Source of the DNA: Motacilla alba alba
Taxonomy: Eukaryota > Chordata > Aves > Passeriformes > Motacillidae
DNA length: 64,000 nt
Direction: 5' to 3'
NCBI RefSeq assembly: GCF_015832195.1
Contig: NC_052020.1
Span: 7,880,254-7,944,253 of the forward strand
The notes beneath the pieces are model-generated. The model made no database searches. It saw only the letters and a program-made list of their open reading frames with translations, and was not told the origin of the DNA. Positions 49,501-57,940 of this stretch are shown here, piece after piece. The stretch's first letter is position 1; each line of letters opens with the position of its first letter. Made by a program: the position numbers and the translations under genes.

Positions 49501-52500
49501 GATGTGTGTCTGTACTTGCTCTGTGCCTGAAATTCCTGTCTCTTCCTCAGGCCCTTTTCCTAGGGATTGGCCTGCAACATAAATCTCTGGAGCAGCTGGA
49601 AAAGGAACTGGAACTGCCCAGCAGTCAGTTGATGGGACTCTTCAACAGGATCATCCGCAAAGTAGTGCAGGTGGGAGCAGCAGGACAAGCCTTGGTCATC
49701 TGGGACTATCATTCCAAAATTAACAGAAAATAAGACACTGAGAGAGAGCTGGGCATCCTTAACACATCCCCAGCTACTGACCATAAACTTCTTGGCAAGG
49801 TGGGGAAAATCCCAGCTGGAAAATGTGTGGCAGTGATTTAAATGCCCATGGCAGGGGGTTTGGAACTGGATGATCTTTAAGGTCCCTTCCAACCCAAACC
49901 ACTTCCTGATTCTGTGTAGTGATTTCCCAGATAAGAGTGCTTGCTCATCTTGTGGTTTTCCATGTTGAAGTGCCCTGACCAGAATGCTGAGCAGACAATC
50001 CTTGTTGCCTGAGCCATTGTTCAGAGCATTGGTGGCATCTCAGCTTTCCTTGGAAAAAAATAAAATTGTTTTCCAATGTTGTCTAGAGGTAGACTTGAAA
50101 TCCAGTAAATTAATTGAAAATATTTGGAACTGGTTCCTGGTTTTCTTTCTCTCTGAGGTTTAGGATAGCAAAGCTCCTGAAGTCTGGATTTAGGAGTTTA
50201 TTGTAGAGGTGATAAATGGTGTTTTAAAAACCAAGTTCTTACATGTGCTGGCTTGTTTCATTTTCAGCTGTTCAACACAGTCCAGGAAAAAGCTGTGGAG
50301 GAGCAGATGGCAGCAACAAAGGATATTGTGATGGAACCAACACTGAAATCTTTAAATGATGATTTGGTAATTACAAACTTTATTCCTGGTTCATATGTGA
50401 ACACTTCAGGGAGTTCACCTCAGGCCAGAAACATTAAATTTTCTTGGATGGAAAGGGTTCCACGCCACATCTGGCACTGTAAGGGAGTTAAAACCTGACA
50501 GGTTTGCATTTTGTGCACCTGGAGTTGTGCTTTAAGCTGCACCGTGGGGTTTTCAGAGAAAACTACAAGTCTGTGTGTACAAATAACATAAAAATGCAAT
50601 TAGATAAAAGAGAGAAGCTATTCAGGACCAGCTGGTATTTGTTTTAGAGGATGTATTTGTGGGAAGAAGCATTTTCCTGTCATTACAAAGTCATTCTTGC
50701 CATCAGGACCTAATGCACATTGTGCTGTCCTGTTGCAGGAGGAGGCTGCAAAGGAATTCCAAGAAAAGCACAAGCAGGAGGTGATGAAGCTGAAGGAGAT
50801 GGACCTTACACAGTAAGAATTCATCTGCCTGGGTTTCAAATCCAGTTTTTCCCTGGGTGGAATGCTGGGTCTTGCTGGGATTTGTGCACAAGGCTGTAGG
50901 TGCAGTGAACCATCAGTAAATGAGAACCAGTGTGTAAAACAGCAGTGGGTAAAACATAAAAAAACCCCAAATCAACACAAAAAGGGCAACCAAGCAGAGC
51001 TTTTATTAAAGTGTCAGCGGGTTTCTGTCTTTCTGCACCAACAGGAGTTACAGATGCCACTGATTGTCTCTCTTCCCTCTCCTCTCCCACTTTTTGTCTT
51101 ATAAACACTGTTCACTGTGCTGATTTCCCAGGGAGCTTGTCTGGCTTGGCTCTGAATTGGTCTCTGTTACATCTGGCAAAGGGAATAAAAGCTTGGTTGT
51201 CATGTTTGAAGAATATTTGGTTGTGATGTTTGAAGAAAGGACAAGAATGGATGTGATTTGAAGTGACTTGCATAAGGAAAATAATACAACCAGAATGTTT
51301 TCAAATTGATTCCATTTTGTAGCATTGATAGTGCTGCATACCTTTTTGGCATTTTGGACCATGTTTCCTTTTTGTTTTTCTCCTCAGCCAGAAAAAGATT
51401 TTTGTTCTCCATGAGGAGAGAGAGACAAAAATCTATTTTGAATTCTTTTCAATGCAGGTTTCAATACTTTTCAATGTCCAGCATTGTTCAGCTTTCTGGA
51501 CAAAGCCTTATCTATTCCAAACCTCCCAGAACTTGAGATGGAGAGCAGTCACTCCATTTTGCTACACAAATGCTTTGCCTCTTTAAATCTGGGTGTCATT
51601 TCCAGGGTGCTTGAACACCCAGGCAAGGCCCACAGGACATGAGCTTATTTGAGTAGCAATTCTTGTCCCTATTTCTCTTCTCAAAAGCAAGCTGCAGCTC
51701 TTCACTTTTTTCCAGACTGATTTAGGAAAGCTTTCCCATGCCAGCTTTGCCTGACTTGGTGTGTGTTTCCCAAATCCAGTTTGGTTGGGTGCTGGCCCAG
51801 TGGCTTTGTTTGCAGAGTAGTGTGTGCCTGACAGTAGAAACACCTTATTTTTATGTTGTTTTCCTCTGTGCTAACAATTTGACTTGACTTTCCCTCACCT
51901 TTCCCACTTAGGTACATTATCAGGGGGGATGATGAGGAGTGGAACGAGGTGCTGAGCAAGGCAGGACAGAACGCTTCCGTCGTCAGCCTGAAAAGGTAAA
52001 GGAAGTTGAAATTTTCCAGAGATCTCTCCTCTTCCTGCTGGCTTTGTTAAATGTTTTCCAAAAGAGTGAAGCCTAAGGGTTGAATGCAGGTTAAGTGAAC
52101 TCAGTGTCCTGGCTAGATCCTCAGTTTTCCTGGGGGATTGGGATGTTAGCAGCTGCGAGCTCCACTACCCAGTGTTTCTGTGTTGCTCTAAGGATAGTCC
52201 TCTCTTCATTGACTTGTTTAATTCTGACTCTGTTGCTGATGATCTGATCCTGACCCCACACAGAAGGTGGGACTGTTCCTCCCTTGGGTCACTCATCCCA
52301 CCTGACTGCCCAATTTGCTTTGGGATCTAACACTGAGTGGCAGCCCGTGGAGAAAATGCAAATTTAGAGAAGAATTCTTTCCAAAGTGAGCTTGAGGCTG
52401 GAAAATGTCTGTATTTCTACAATTCCTTAGTTCTCATCCATCTTTTTTCTTCTGCCCTGCCCAGCGTGTAATTTTCCCATATTTTTCCTTGGGGATTTAT

Positions 52501-53131
52501 AGCTGAGACTTCCCTGCTCACTTATTTCCCCTTCCTGGAGTGCCTGACAGCTCAAGTAATTATATGATCTCTGTTCCACTCTTTCATGGTTTTTTCCATG
52601 AATGCTGGAAGCTGTTAGTTTCCAAAAGCCTTGCAGGAAGGAGAGAGCCTTAGCAGTTGCTATAAGATAAAGATCAGAGCTGGGAATTCTGTATGTTGGC
52701 TTGAGTCAGAATTCAGTGCAGGGATTAAAAATTGAATGTTTAAAACTATCAGAAGTAGTTTCTCTTCTAGGTACTCTACAATCCAGATGCCCCATTTAGG
52801 ACAGATAAAGTTTTGAAAAGCAAAGACAAGAGCTAAAAGCTAAAAATCAAGATCTTCTCGTCACTATAAAATGATACTATGAATTCTTGAGGACACTGTA
52901 AAATCTAAGGCTCTTGTTTGTGCTTCTTCTAGCACCAAGTTTAAATTTTCTCCCTCACTCCTATATTACAACGAAAATTTCCCTGCTGGATGGCAAGCCA
53001 GTGTATCTTTAACAGATGTTTTGTTCCTGTTTTGCAGTGAGAAGAAAAGAAAACTAGAAACAGCACGAGGACCCAAGCAACAGAAGAAATTTAAGAAGAC
53101 TAAAGATCTAAAGCAGAAGAGGAAGAAATGA
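36433..53131 (+). CDS. NAT10: NAT10, RNA cytidine acetyltransferase (28 coding exons)
   Basis: NAT10 (yeast Kre33, bacterial TmcA relative) uses acetyl-CoA and ATP to form N4-acetylcytidine in 18S rRNA and, with THUMPD1, in serine and leucine tRNAs. It acts mainly in the nucleolus. The 28 exons join in phase to 3060 nt, or 1019 residues, against 1025 recalled for human. Order: N-terminal TmcA-like domain, RecA-like ATPase with Walker A (GRGKS, Lys290) and Walker B (VVIDEAA, Asp388-Glu389), GNAT acetyltransferase with the Q/RxxGxG acetyl-CoA loop (residues 636-641, Gly641), C-terminal RNA-binding region and a Lys/Arg-rich nucleolar tail. The start at 36433 gives MQRRKVDNRIR, the family N-terminus. 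All introns appear GT-AG; one is U12-type. All key catalytic residues are present. Confidence 0.98.
37236..37740 (-). mobile_element. CR1 LINE 3' fragment (minus orientation), NAT10 intron 1
   Basis: It begins on the + strand with ACAGAATCACAGAATTGTTC, the reverse complement of the avian CR1 3' end. It continues through typical CR1 blocks (CCCAGACCACTGAGGCC, CCTCTTGTCCC, GGGGCCCAAAACTGAGC). The coding part is truncated, with no intact reverse-transcriptase frame. Confidence 0.85.
38499..38692 (+). repeat. 30-bp minisatellite in NAT10 intron 2
   Basis: TTTAACCTCA recurs exactly every 30 bases from 38501 to 38681. This gives six full units of TTTAACCTCAACACTTGGGT plus TCCTCAGTTC-like ends, and a partial seventh. 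Units differ by one to three bases. Confidence 0.97.
40375..40440. repeat. AT-only palindromic simple sequence, NAT10 intron 6
   Basis: Interspersed AATAAT and ATTATT trinucleotides form a self-complementary AT tract of about 60 bases. Confidence 0.8.
41608..42045 (+). mobile_element. Solo LTR 1 in NAT10 intron 7
   Basis: A block of 438 bp starts TGATGCCT and ends AGGCATCA, giving matching terminal inverted repeats. It carries an octamer ATGCAAAT at 41852-41859, TATAAAAG at 41871-41878 and AATAAA at 41978-41983. It is clearly related to 43432-43873. Flanking bases GGTG and GGCG may be a decayed 4-bp target duplication. It fills 438 of the 539 bases of the intron and has no internal retroviral genes, so it is a solo LTR. 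Confidence 0.8.
42140..44518 (+). CDS. NAT10: NAT10 exons 8-12 (residues 261-456, RecA-like ATPase)
   Basis: Exons: 42140-42273, 42641-42734, 43087-43185, 44154-44290, 44394-44518. Exon 8 carries the Walker A loop (ARGRGKSAALG, Lys290). Exon 9 has FVTSPSPDNLHTLF. Exon 11 has Walker B (LVVIDEAAAIPLP) followed by YLVFMASTINGYEGTGRS across the exon 11/12 junction, the helicase-like motif III region. Solo LTRs of one family lie in the introns before exon 8 and before exon 11. Confidence 0.97.
43432..43873 (+). mobile_element. Solo LTR 2 in NAT10 intron 10
   Basis: Same family and orientation as 41608-42045, with clear substitutions and indels between them. It starts TGAAGCCT and ends GGCATCT, and carries TATAAAAG at 43690-43697. 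It is flanked by an exact 4-bp duplication GGAG (43428-43431 and 43874-43877). A 4-bp duplication suits a gammaretrovirus-like (class I) element; this assignment is inference. Confidence 0.8.
44812..45447 (+). CDS. NAT10: NAT10 exons 13-14 (residues 457-539), split by a U12-type intron
   Basis: Exons: 44812-44962 and 45351-45447. Exon 13 encodes TLHEVSLHESIRYAPGDPVE and the conserved CLDCLNITRI. Codon 507 (Leu) is split between the exons. Exon 14 begins with YYVNRDTLFCYH and ends MALYVASHYK. The intervening intron has minor-spliceosome signals. Confidence 0.96.
44963..45350 (+). other. NAT10: U12-type (minor spliceosome) intron 13 of NAT10
   Basis: The donor at 44963 reads GTATCCTC, seven of eight bases of the U12 consensus GTATCCTT. 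A branch-point element TTCCTTAAT lies at 45330-45338, 12 bases before the exon, which is the spacing required by U12 introns. There is no strong pyrimidine tract directly before the AG. Termini are GT-AG. Confidence 0.9.
46209..46272 (+). mobile_element. CR1 3'-end fragment, NAT10 intron 14
   Basis: GACTTAATCCTGATGGGTCC followed by CTTCCAACTCAGGGTATTCT and GTGATTCT is the characteristic 3' end of avian CR1 in + orientation. It ends about 35 bases before exon 15. Confidence 0.85.
46309..48758 (+). CDS. NAT10: NAT10 exons 15-21 (residues 540-768, GNAT acetyltransferase domain)
   Basis: Exons: 46309-46425, 46549-46650, 46757-46831, 47277-47393, 47564-47697, 48166-48214, 48665-48758. The acetyl-CoA-binding strand and loop are split between exons 17 and 18 (VVRIAVHPDYQG, then MGYGSRAL), with Gly639 and Gly641 in the pyrophosphate loop. 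GVSYGLTPRLL, FWKRAGFVPVYLRQTP and the GEHSCIML segment follow. The divergent stretch near residues 660-676 and the acidic loop near 755 are the least conserved parts. Confidence 0.97.
46491..46522. repeat. (GT)16 microsatellite, NAT10 intron 15
   Basis: An uninterrupted GT run ends 26 bases before exon 16 (46549), in the place normally held by the branch point and pyrimidine tract. Confidence 0.97.
48855..53131 (+). CDS. NAT10: NAT10 exons 22-28 (residues 769-1019, C-terminal RNA-binding region and basic tail)
   Basis: Exons: 48855-48965, 49288-49460, 49551-49670, 50268-50366, 50739-50812, 51912-51995, 53038-53131 with TGA at 53129-53131. Segments include FRRRFLSLLSYQFSNFSP, PYDLKRLEMYSRNMVDYHLI, LGIGLQHKSLEQLEKELELP, LMGLFNRIIRKVV, a charged helix, YIIRGDDEEWNEVL, and a final Lys/Arg-rich tail typical of nucleolar proteins. 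Confidence 0.97.
49838..49918 (+). mobile_element. CR1 3'-end fragment, NAT10 intron 24
   Basis: GGAACTGGATGATCTTTAAG followed by GTCCCTTCCAACCCAAACCA and a decayed TGATTCTGTG end matches the avian CR1 3' terminus in + orientation. Confidence 0.88.
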
Positions 53132-53470
53132 CTTAAAAGCCAGTCAATGAACTTGAATGAATAAGTGCTGGGTCTGTAATTAAGAAGCCCCGTTCTCCTC
53201 TAAAGCAAGAGACTATTTTGGAGGGAAGAAAAACCCTTGGAGGCATTTTTCAAGTGTTTGTATTGTGGGAAGAGCAGTGTTCAAGTGTTTGTGTGAAGAT
53301 TTTTATAGGAGGGTGACTGCAGAGTGTGAGTGAGGAACTGGAATGCCCTGAGATGTGATGAAGGTGCTTGAGCAGCTCCAACATTCCCATTCCAAGAGGG
53401 CAGATCTGTAAACTTCCTGCATCTTTAAGGTTCTGTGGTTCATTAAACAAGAGCTTGGACAACAAAGGAC
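53132..53470 (+). other. NAT10: NAT10 3' UTR, probable end near 53465
   Basis: After the stop at 53131 no AATAAA appears nearby, but ATTAAA at 53442-53447 is the common variant signal. The assignment of this end is inference. Confidence 0.5.
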
Positions 53471-54294
53471 AGAAATGTGACTCTGCCTTGATCTTTGAAG
53501 CTGCTGGTTCTGGTGATCCTTTGGAGCTTGAGGAGGCTTTTTTGTGCTTTGTATTTGGGGCTGGCTGGTCACTGCACACTCACTCTGCCTCCCTGCTGGC
53601 CTAGAGCTGCCCCTTGGCTGTGGTGGAAAGTTTTGTGTTCAGGTTGCCAGAAATCAGCACTATTTTACCAAAACCTGGTTGTGGCATCTCCTCTTTGACC
53701 TCAGGGGCCAGTTGAGCAGCCAAGCACTGAATTCCCAGCAGCTCAGCAGTAACTGTGCCAGTCTGGAGCTGGGACTGGCTGTGACTCTGGCTCTGCTGCC
53801 TCTCAGACTCCAGAGCCTTCAAATCCAGGGCAGACCTTTGCCATGGAGTGTCCCAATCCCAATCCTGAGAGCCCTGATGCAGTGCCTTGATATCCTAGTG
53901 GCTTTTTGCTGTGGGGGTTTGGAACAGAGCCCTTCCTGCAGCTGAGGCACAGCTGTGTTGTATTGACTTGCAGATCTCACAGCTCCTTTTCCTGGCAAAT
54001 CCTGAGGTAAGGACAGCTTTTCTTCTCTAGGAGGCTGGTTTTAGTTAAACACAGCCCGTGCCTGCCTGTGGTTTGGAAGCCTCTGTGGTGTGCCACCACA
54101 GTTGGTGGCAGTGACACATCCCTGAGCAGGGACATGTGCAGCTGCAGCCCTCAAAGAGGGGCTGGGATCACCCAGCAGCACTGCCAGGGCTGTGGTGGCC
54201 ACTGGCTGCCCTGGACTGGCTCCAGAGCTCTTGGAAAAGGAGCAGACATGGAAGGCAAGCTCTGGAGAGCTGTGCCCAGGAGAAAAGGTGAGTG
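53471..54294. other. Intergenic DNA downstream of NAT10, nothing recognised
   Basis: Moderately GC-rich unique-looking DNA. Open frames are short and unlike known proteins. No repeat boundary was recognised. Confidence 0.5.
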
Positions 54295-54760
54295 TGAATG
54301 CTCCCTGGTTTTGCTGTTATTGTTAAAAATACAGTGTGCACTCCGAGGTGGTCTGTCCTCTTGTTTGTTCCTCGGAGCCTTTTGCCTAGATTTGGGAGGA
54401 GCCAAGTATCCTGGAGCTGTGAGGCTTTTCCTGTCAGAAATCCATGGTGGGGATGTTTTCCCTTGGTGTCCCAAGAGGAAGGAACAGCTTTGGAGTCCTT
54501 GCAGCCACAGGCTGGGGAGGCATCCCCTGCAAACCAGTTCAGGATTGTTCATCTGACTCTGCCTCTGGCCTGTGGCTTCCAGGCACCCTGCTGGAGTTCT
54601 GGATATTCCAGTGCTGCTTTTTAAAGAGGGAATTCCAGACACAGTAAGTCAGTCATTCAATCTGAGCTGTTCCAGTGCTGGGTTGTGAGGGGGAGGAAGG
54701 AGGGGTGGGGGGTGGTAACTAAGACATTCCCAGCTGGAATTGGGGCCACGCACTTCAGAC
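54295..54760 (+). pseudogene. Decayed inverted copy of a 61.76-62.24 kb segment (exon-like block included)
   Basis: This stretch matches the reverse complement of about 61760-62240 along its length, best from 54383 to 54650. The source segment has an exon-like block at 61881-61958. Here the equivalent block (from about 54584) keeps the acceptor and a GTAAGT donor but has lost about 17 bases and gained an in-frame TAA, so it is a broken copy. The gene family is not recognised. Confidence 0.65.
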
Positions 54761-54997
54761 CCCTTTAAGTGGCACTAAAGGGCTGGTCCCAGGGCTGCAG
54801 GTGAGCAGGGGGCAAGGGGCAAATTACCAAAAAAAAAAAACCAAAAAAAAACAGGGGGAGAGAATGATGTAGAATTCCTGGCCTTCCTTTTTTGACAGCA
54901 GTTTGTTATTTTGGGGCCCAAGCTAAAAAACCTGGAGTGCGCGGTTGTTCCCAAGTGTCACACTTCCAGACAGGGATCTGATAGGGTGGTGACAGTA

Positions 54998-55150
54998 GAA
55001 CCATGGAAGGGGGTGGGTTGGAAGGGACCTTAGAGCTCATCCCATTCCAACCCCCAGCCAGAGGCAGAGACACTTTCCACTATCCCAGGCTGCTCTAAGC
55101 CCTGTCCAACCTGGCCTGGGACACTTCCAGGGATGGGGCAGGTACAGCTG
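54998..55150 (-). mobile_element. CR1 LINE 3' fragment (minus orientation)
   Basis: AGAACCATGG then GGGTTGGAAGGGACCTTAGA, GCTCATCCCATTCCAACCCC and CTGTCCAACCTGGCCTGGGA on the + strand are the reverse complement of the avian CR1 3' region. Confidence 0.87.
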
Positions 55151-55611
55151 TGTAACAGGTAACAGTTCACGTGTCTGACTCCATTTCCCTTCCCAGCTGG
55201 CCGTAGATAAGTGGGAACACTGCACCAAAAGCTGCTGGAATTCCAGCTTCCAGCTCTGCATGGAGCACTACACCAGCTCTGAACACTCACCAGAACACTT
55301 TTTCCATGGACCAAGGGAATCCTCAGGACTTGTCTTGCTCATTTCTCCTTGGAAAGAGACATGGCACAAGCACCTTTGCAGCTATTGGAGAAATCCTGGG
55401 AAGGGCAGGACATCAGGGTGATTAGAAGAGTTTTGTGCTGTCACACAACTGTTCACCTGCGCTGCTCCACGGTCCAGTGCCAGCCATGGAGCTCTGCCCT
55501 ACAGATGTTCCAAGGGCTGGTGTTTAAAGCAGCGTTAGTGTAAAAGAAGCTGCGTTGGCGTAGGAATTACCTTGTTGGTATTTCCATCCTGGCCTGGAAT
55601 TCCAGCTGACA

Positions 55612-55745
55612 CAGAGATCAGCTCAGTTGTGTTGAGCAGAGTGCTGAGAACACCAAAGGTTGTGGGTCCAATCACTGGATGGGCCATTCACTTAGAGCTC
55701 AGCTTCATGATCCTTGTGGTCCCTTCTATCTCACGGTATAATCTG
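55612..55745 (+). mobile_element. tRNA-Ile-derived SINE with CR1-like tail
   Basis: Bases 55612-55686 align with an isoleucine tRNA. There is an A box around CAGCTCAGTTG (55618-55629), an anticodon-arm remnant GTGCTGAGAACACCAAAGG, a B box GGGTCCAATC, and the terminal GGGCCA. From 55687 it runs into a CR1-like 3' end (TGATCCTTGTGGTCCCTTCT). This matches the design of the SINEs I recall from zebra finch and other songbirds. It has decayed and is not a working tRNA gene. Confidence 0.75.
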
Positions 55746-56204
55746 GAAACAGGGATTAAATGTTTCAACTAGAATTTTACAAACGGAGGTTTTGCCATTG
55801 GAGACTGTGAGTTGCACAGATCTCGGGGGAAGAGAAAGGAAAGCATCAGGTCTCACCTGGCAGGTGTTGAACGAGCAGGAGCAGGACAGCGCCCATCCTG
55901 GAGCAGCTCCGCTCAGTTCCCAGGGATGCGGTGGGCGCAGGACGGGAGGCGGGCCCTGCTCTGCTCAGGGGGTGCCGGGCAGAGGGGGCTCCGCATTCTC
56001 GCGGGGGTTGCGAGGCGGATCCTACTCCGCGGGACCGGCGGCCTCGGGGGGTCCCAGGGCTGGCTCCCCGCGCCCCGCCCGCTCCCAGGGCCAGCCAGCG
56101 CCCGCTCCGGGAGAGCGCCGCCCTCCCACCGGGCCCGGCACCGGCACAGCCCCGGCTCCCACGGCCGCAGCAGGACCGCAGCCCCGCAGCGGCCATGGTC
56201 CAAG

Positions 56205-57848
56205 CGGGAGCGGCAGCGCCGGGCTTGGTCCGCGCCCGTCCTGGAGCGGCTCTTCCCGCCCGCGGAGATCCCGATCCCGGTCCCAGCCCCAGCCCGCCTC
56301 GGTTCTGCGGCCCCGCGACCCAGAACCTGCCCAGCGAGGGAGAAGCGGTGCAGCCCGGGATCCCCAGCAGACACCAGCAGGACCTGGACCCGAATCCCCC
56401 AGGCCCGGGTCCCGCTCCCGGCCCCACCTCAGCGCCCCGAGCTCCGCGCAGCACCGGGAGCTGCCCCCGGCCCGGGGCTCCGCGCAGCGCTGCGAGCGAC
56501 GGCCCCACCGCATCCCGGGATGAGCATCCGCCACACAGAGCGGAGCGGGCGCGGATCCGCCGGGATTTACGGGCGCGGGCGGGGCGGGGCCGGCTCAGGT
56601 GCGAGGGGCGGGGCCGGCTCAGGTGCGAGGGGCGGGGCCGGCTCAGGTGCGAGGGGCGGGGCCGGCTCAGGTGCGAGGGGCGGGGCCGAGAGGATTTAAG
56701 CGCCGGGAATCGCCTCAGGAGCCATTTGCCCCCTCGGCGCTCGGAGGGGAGGCTGCGTCCGCGCGGGCTCCTTATCTCTGTACTTATTTCTTTTCTTTTA
56801 CACTTCTCTCTATCTCTTTTCCTATCATATCTCCCCTCTCTCCCTCCCTTTCTCCCCTCCCCCACCCCCTACACCCTCCCCCCCCTACCCCCCCCCCTCC
56901 CTCTCCCCCCTAGCCCTCCCCTCCCTCCCCCCCTGGCCGGTCCCTCCTGAGCCGGTTCCCCCTACTCCCCTCTCCCCATTCCCCTGCACACACCAACCCT
57001 ACACACCCCCTCCTTCCTCCCCGCTTCCTTCCCCGGCTCCCACCTGCCCCCTCATCCTACTTCCCTTCCCCCCAGTTCCTCCTCACCTGCCCTCAATCCT
57101 CCCCCTCCATCCTTCACTCTTCCTCCTCCTCCACCTTCCCGTTTTCCTTCCTCCTTTTCCCCTCTTCACCTTGACCCCCCACCTGTGCTCCATCCTCGTT
57201 CCCCATCCTCCGCCCCTCCTGCCCCTGCCCCCCTCCCTGCTCCCCTGCACACCCCGACCCCCCCACCTGCCCTCCATCCTTGACCCGCCCGGACCACCCT
57301 CTCTGTCCCCCTATTCCCGTCCTCTGTGCCCCTGTCCGTGTTTCCCCCCCGCAGCCGCGGGGCTCGGGGCGCCGCAGAATAAAGCCCCGCGGGCCGGAGC
57401 GCGGCGCCCCCGCTGTCCCTGAGCCCCCACACGGGGCCGGGCCCGCTCGGCGGGTCCCCCCATCCCGGTCCAACACACCGCCCGACAGCGCCGGGGCTCC
57501 GGCTGTCCCTACATCACACTGGGGGTCCCCGGGGCGGGGGAATTGGGGGGCTGGGGGTGGGGCGGGTTAGGCAGGGCCCCCTCCGGAGGAGGGGGTCCGG
57601 GGGGGGGGGGGGGAGAGGGTTGGGGGGGGGAGGGCCCCCTCCGGAGGAGGGGGTCCCTGGGAGGGGGTCGGGGCGGGCTCCCTCCGGAGGAGGGGGTCCG
57701 GGGGAGGGGGCGGGGCGGAGGGGGGCATTCCCCCTCCAGTCCCCGCCTTCTCCTCCGGACCCCCTTCTCCGGACGGGGCTGACCCCGGCCCCCTCCCCGG
57801 GACCCCCTGCTCCGGACCGGGGCCCGCGGGGAGGGAGAGGGGCGGGTG
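56205..57848 (+). repeat. Left arm of a large GC-rich inverted repeat, with promoter-like and poly(A)-like signals
   Basis: This arm pairs with 57941-59354 read in reverse. In + direction it holds a GC-box tandem array (56577-56690), a TATA-like ATTTAA at 56694-56699, and a C/T-rich stretch of about 550 bases (56800-57340). AATAAA follows at 57378-57383, then a nearly perfectly mirrored inner 470 bases with repeated CCTCCGGAGGAGGGGG units. Homology may extend outward to about 55.9 kb. It could be an unusual GC-rich LTR (an ACA end near 57513 is followed by TGGGGG at 57520, like a proline-tRNA primer site). It could also be a duplicated promoter module. Confidence 0.8.
56577..56690 (+). repeat. 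24-bp GC-box tandem array
   Basis: About four and a half copies of a 24-bp unit AGGTGCGAGGGGCGGGGCCG plus GCTC lie directly upstream of ATTTAA at 56694. Each unit holds a GGGGCGGGGC Sp1-type site. The other arm of the inverted repeat has only degenerate equivalents (about 58900-59000). Confidence 0.95.
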
Positions 57849-57940
57849 GGGTGTGAGGGCAGGACGGGAGGGGCTGTTTGTCTGTCCGGTGATCTCTGTG
57901 TGCGTTCACGCTGCTGAGTGACGTGACCTCCCTTGCTTCC
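57849..57940. other. 92-bp spacer at the centre of the inverted repeat
   Basis: This unique segment separates the two arms. Its composition is less extreme than theirs, and it contains TGACGTGA (57919-57926), close to a CRE/ATF site. The arms meet it cleanly at GGGGCGGGTG (ending 57848) and CACCCGCCCC (starting 57941). Confidence 0.85.
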
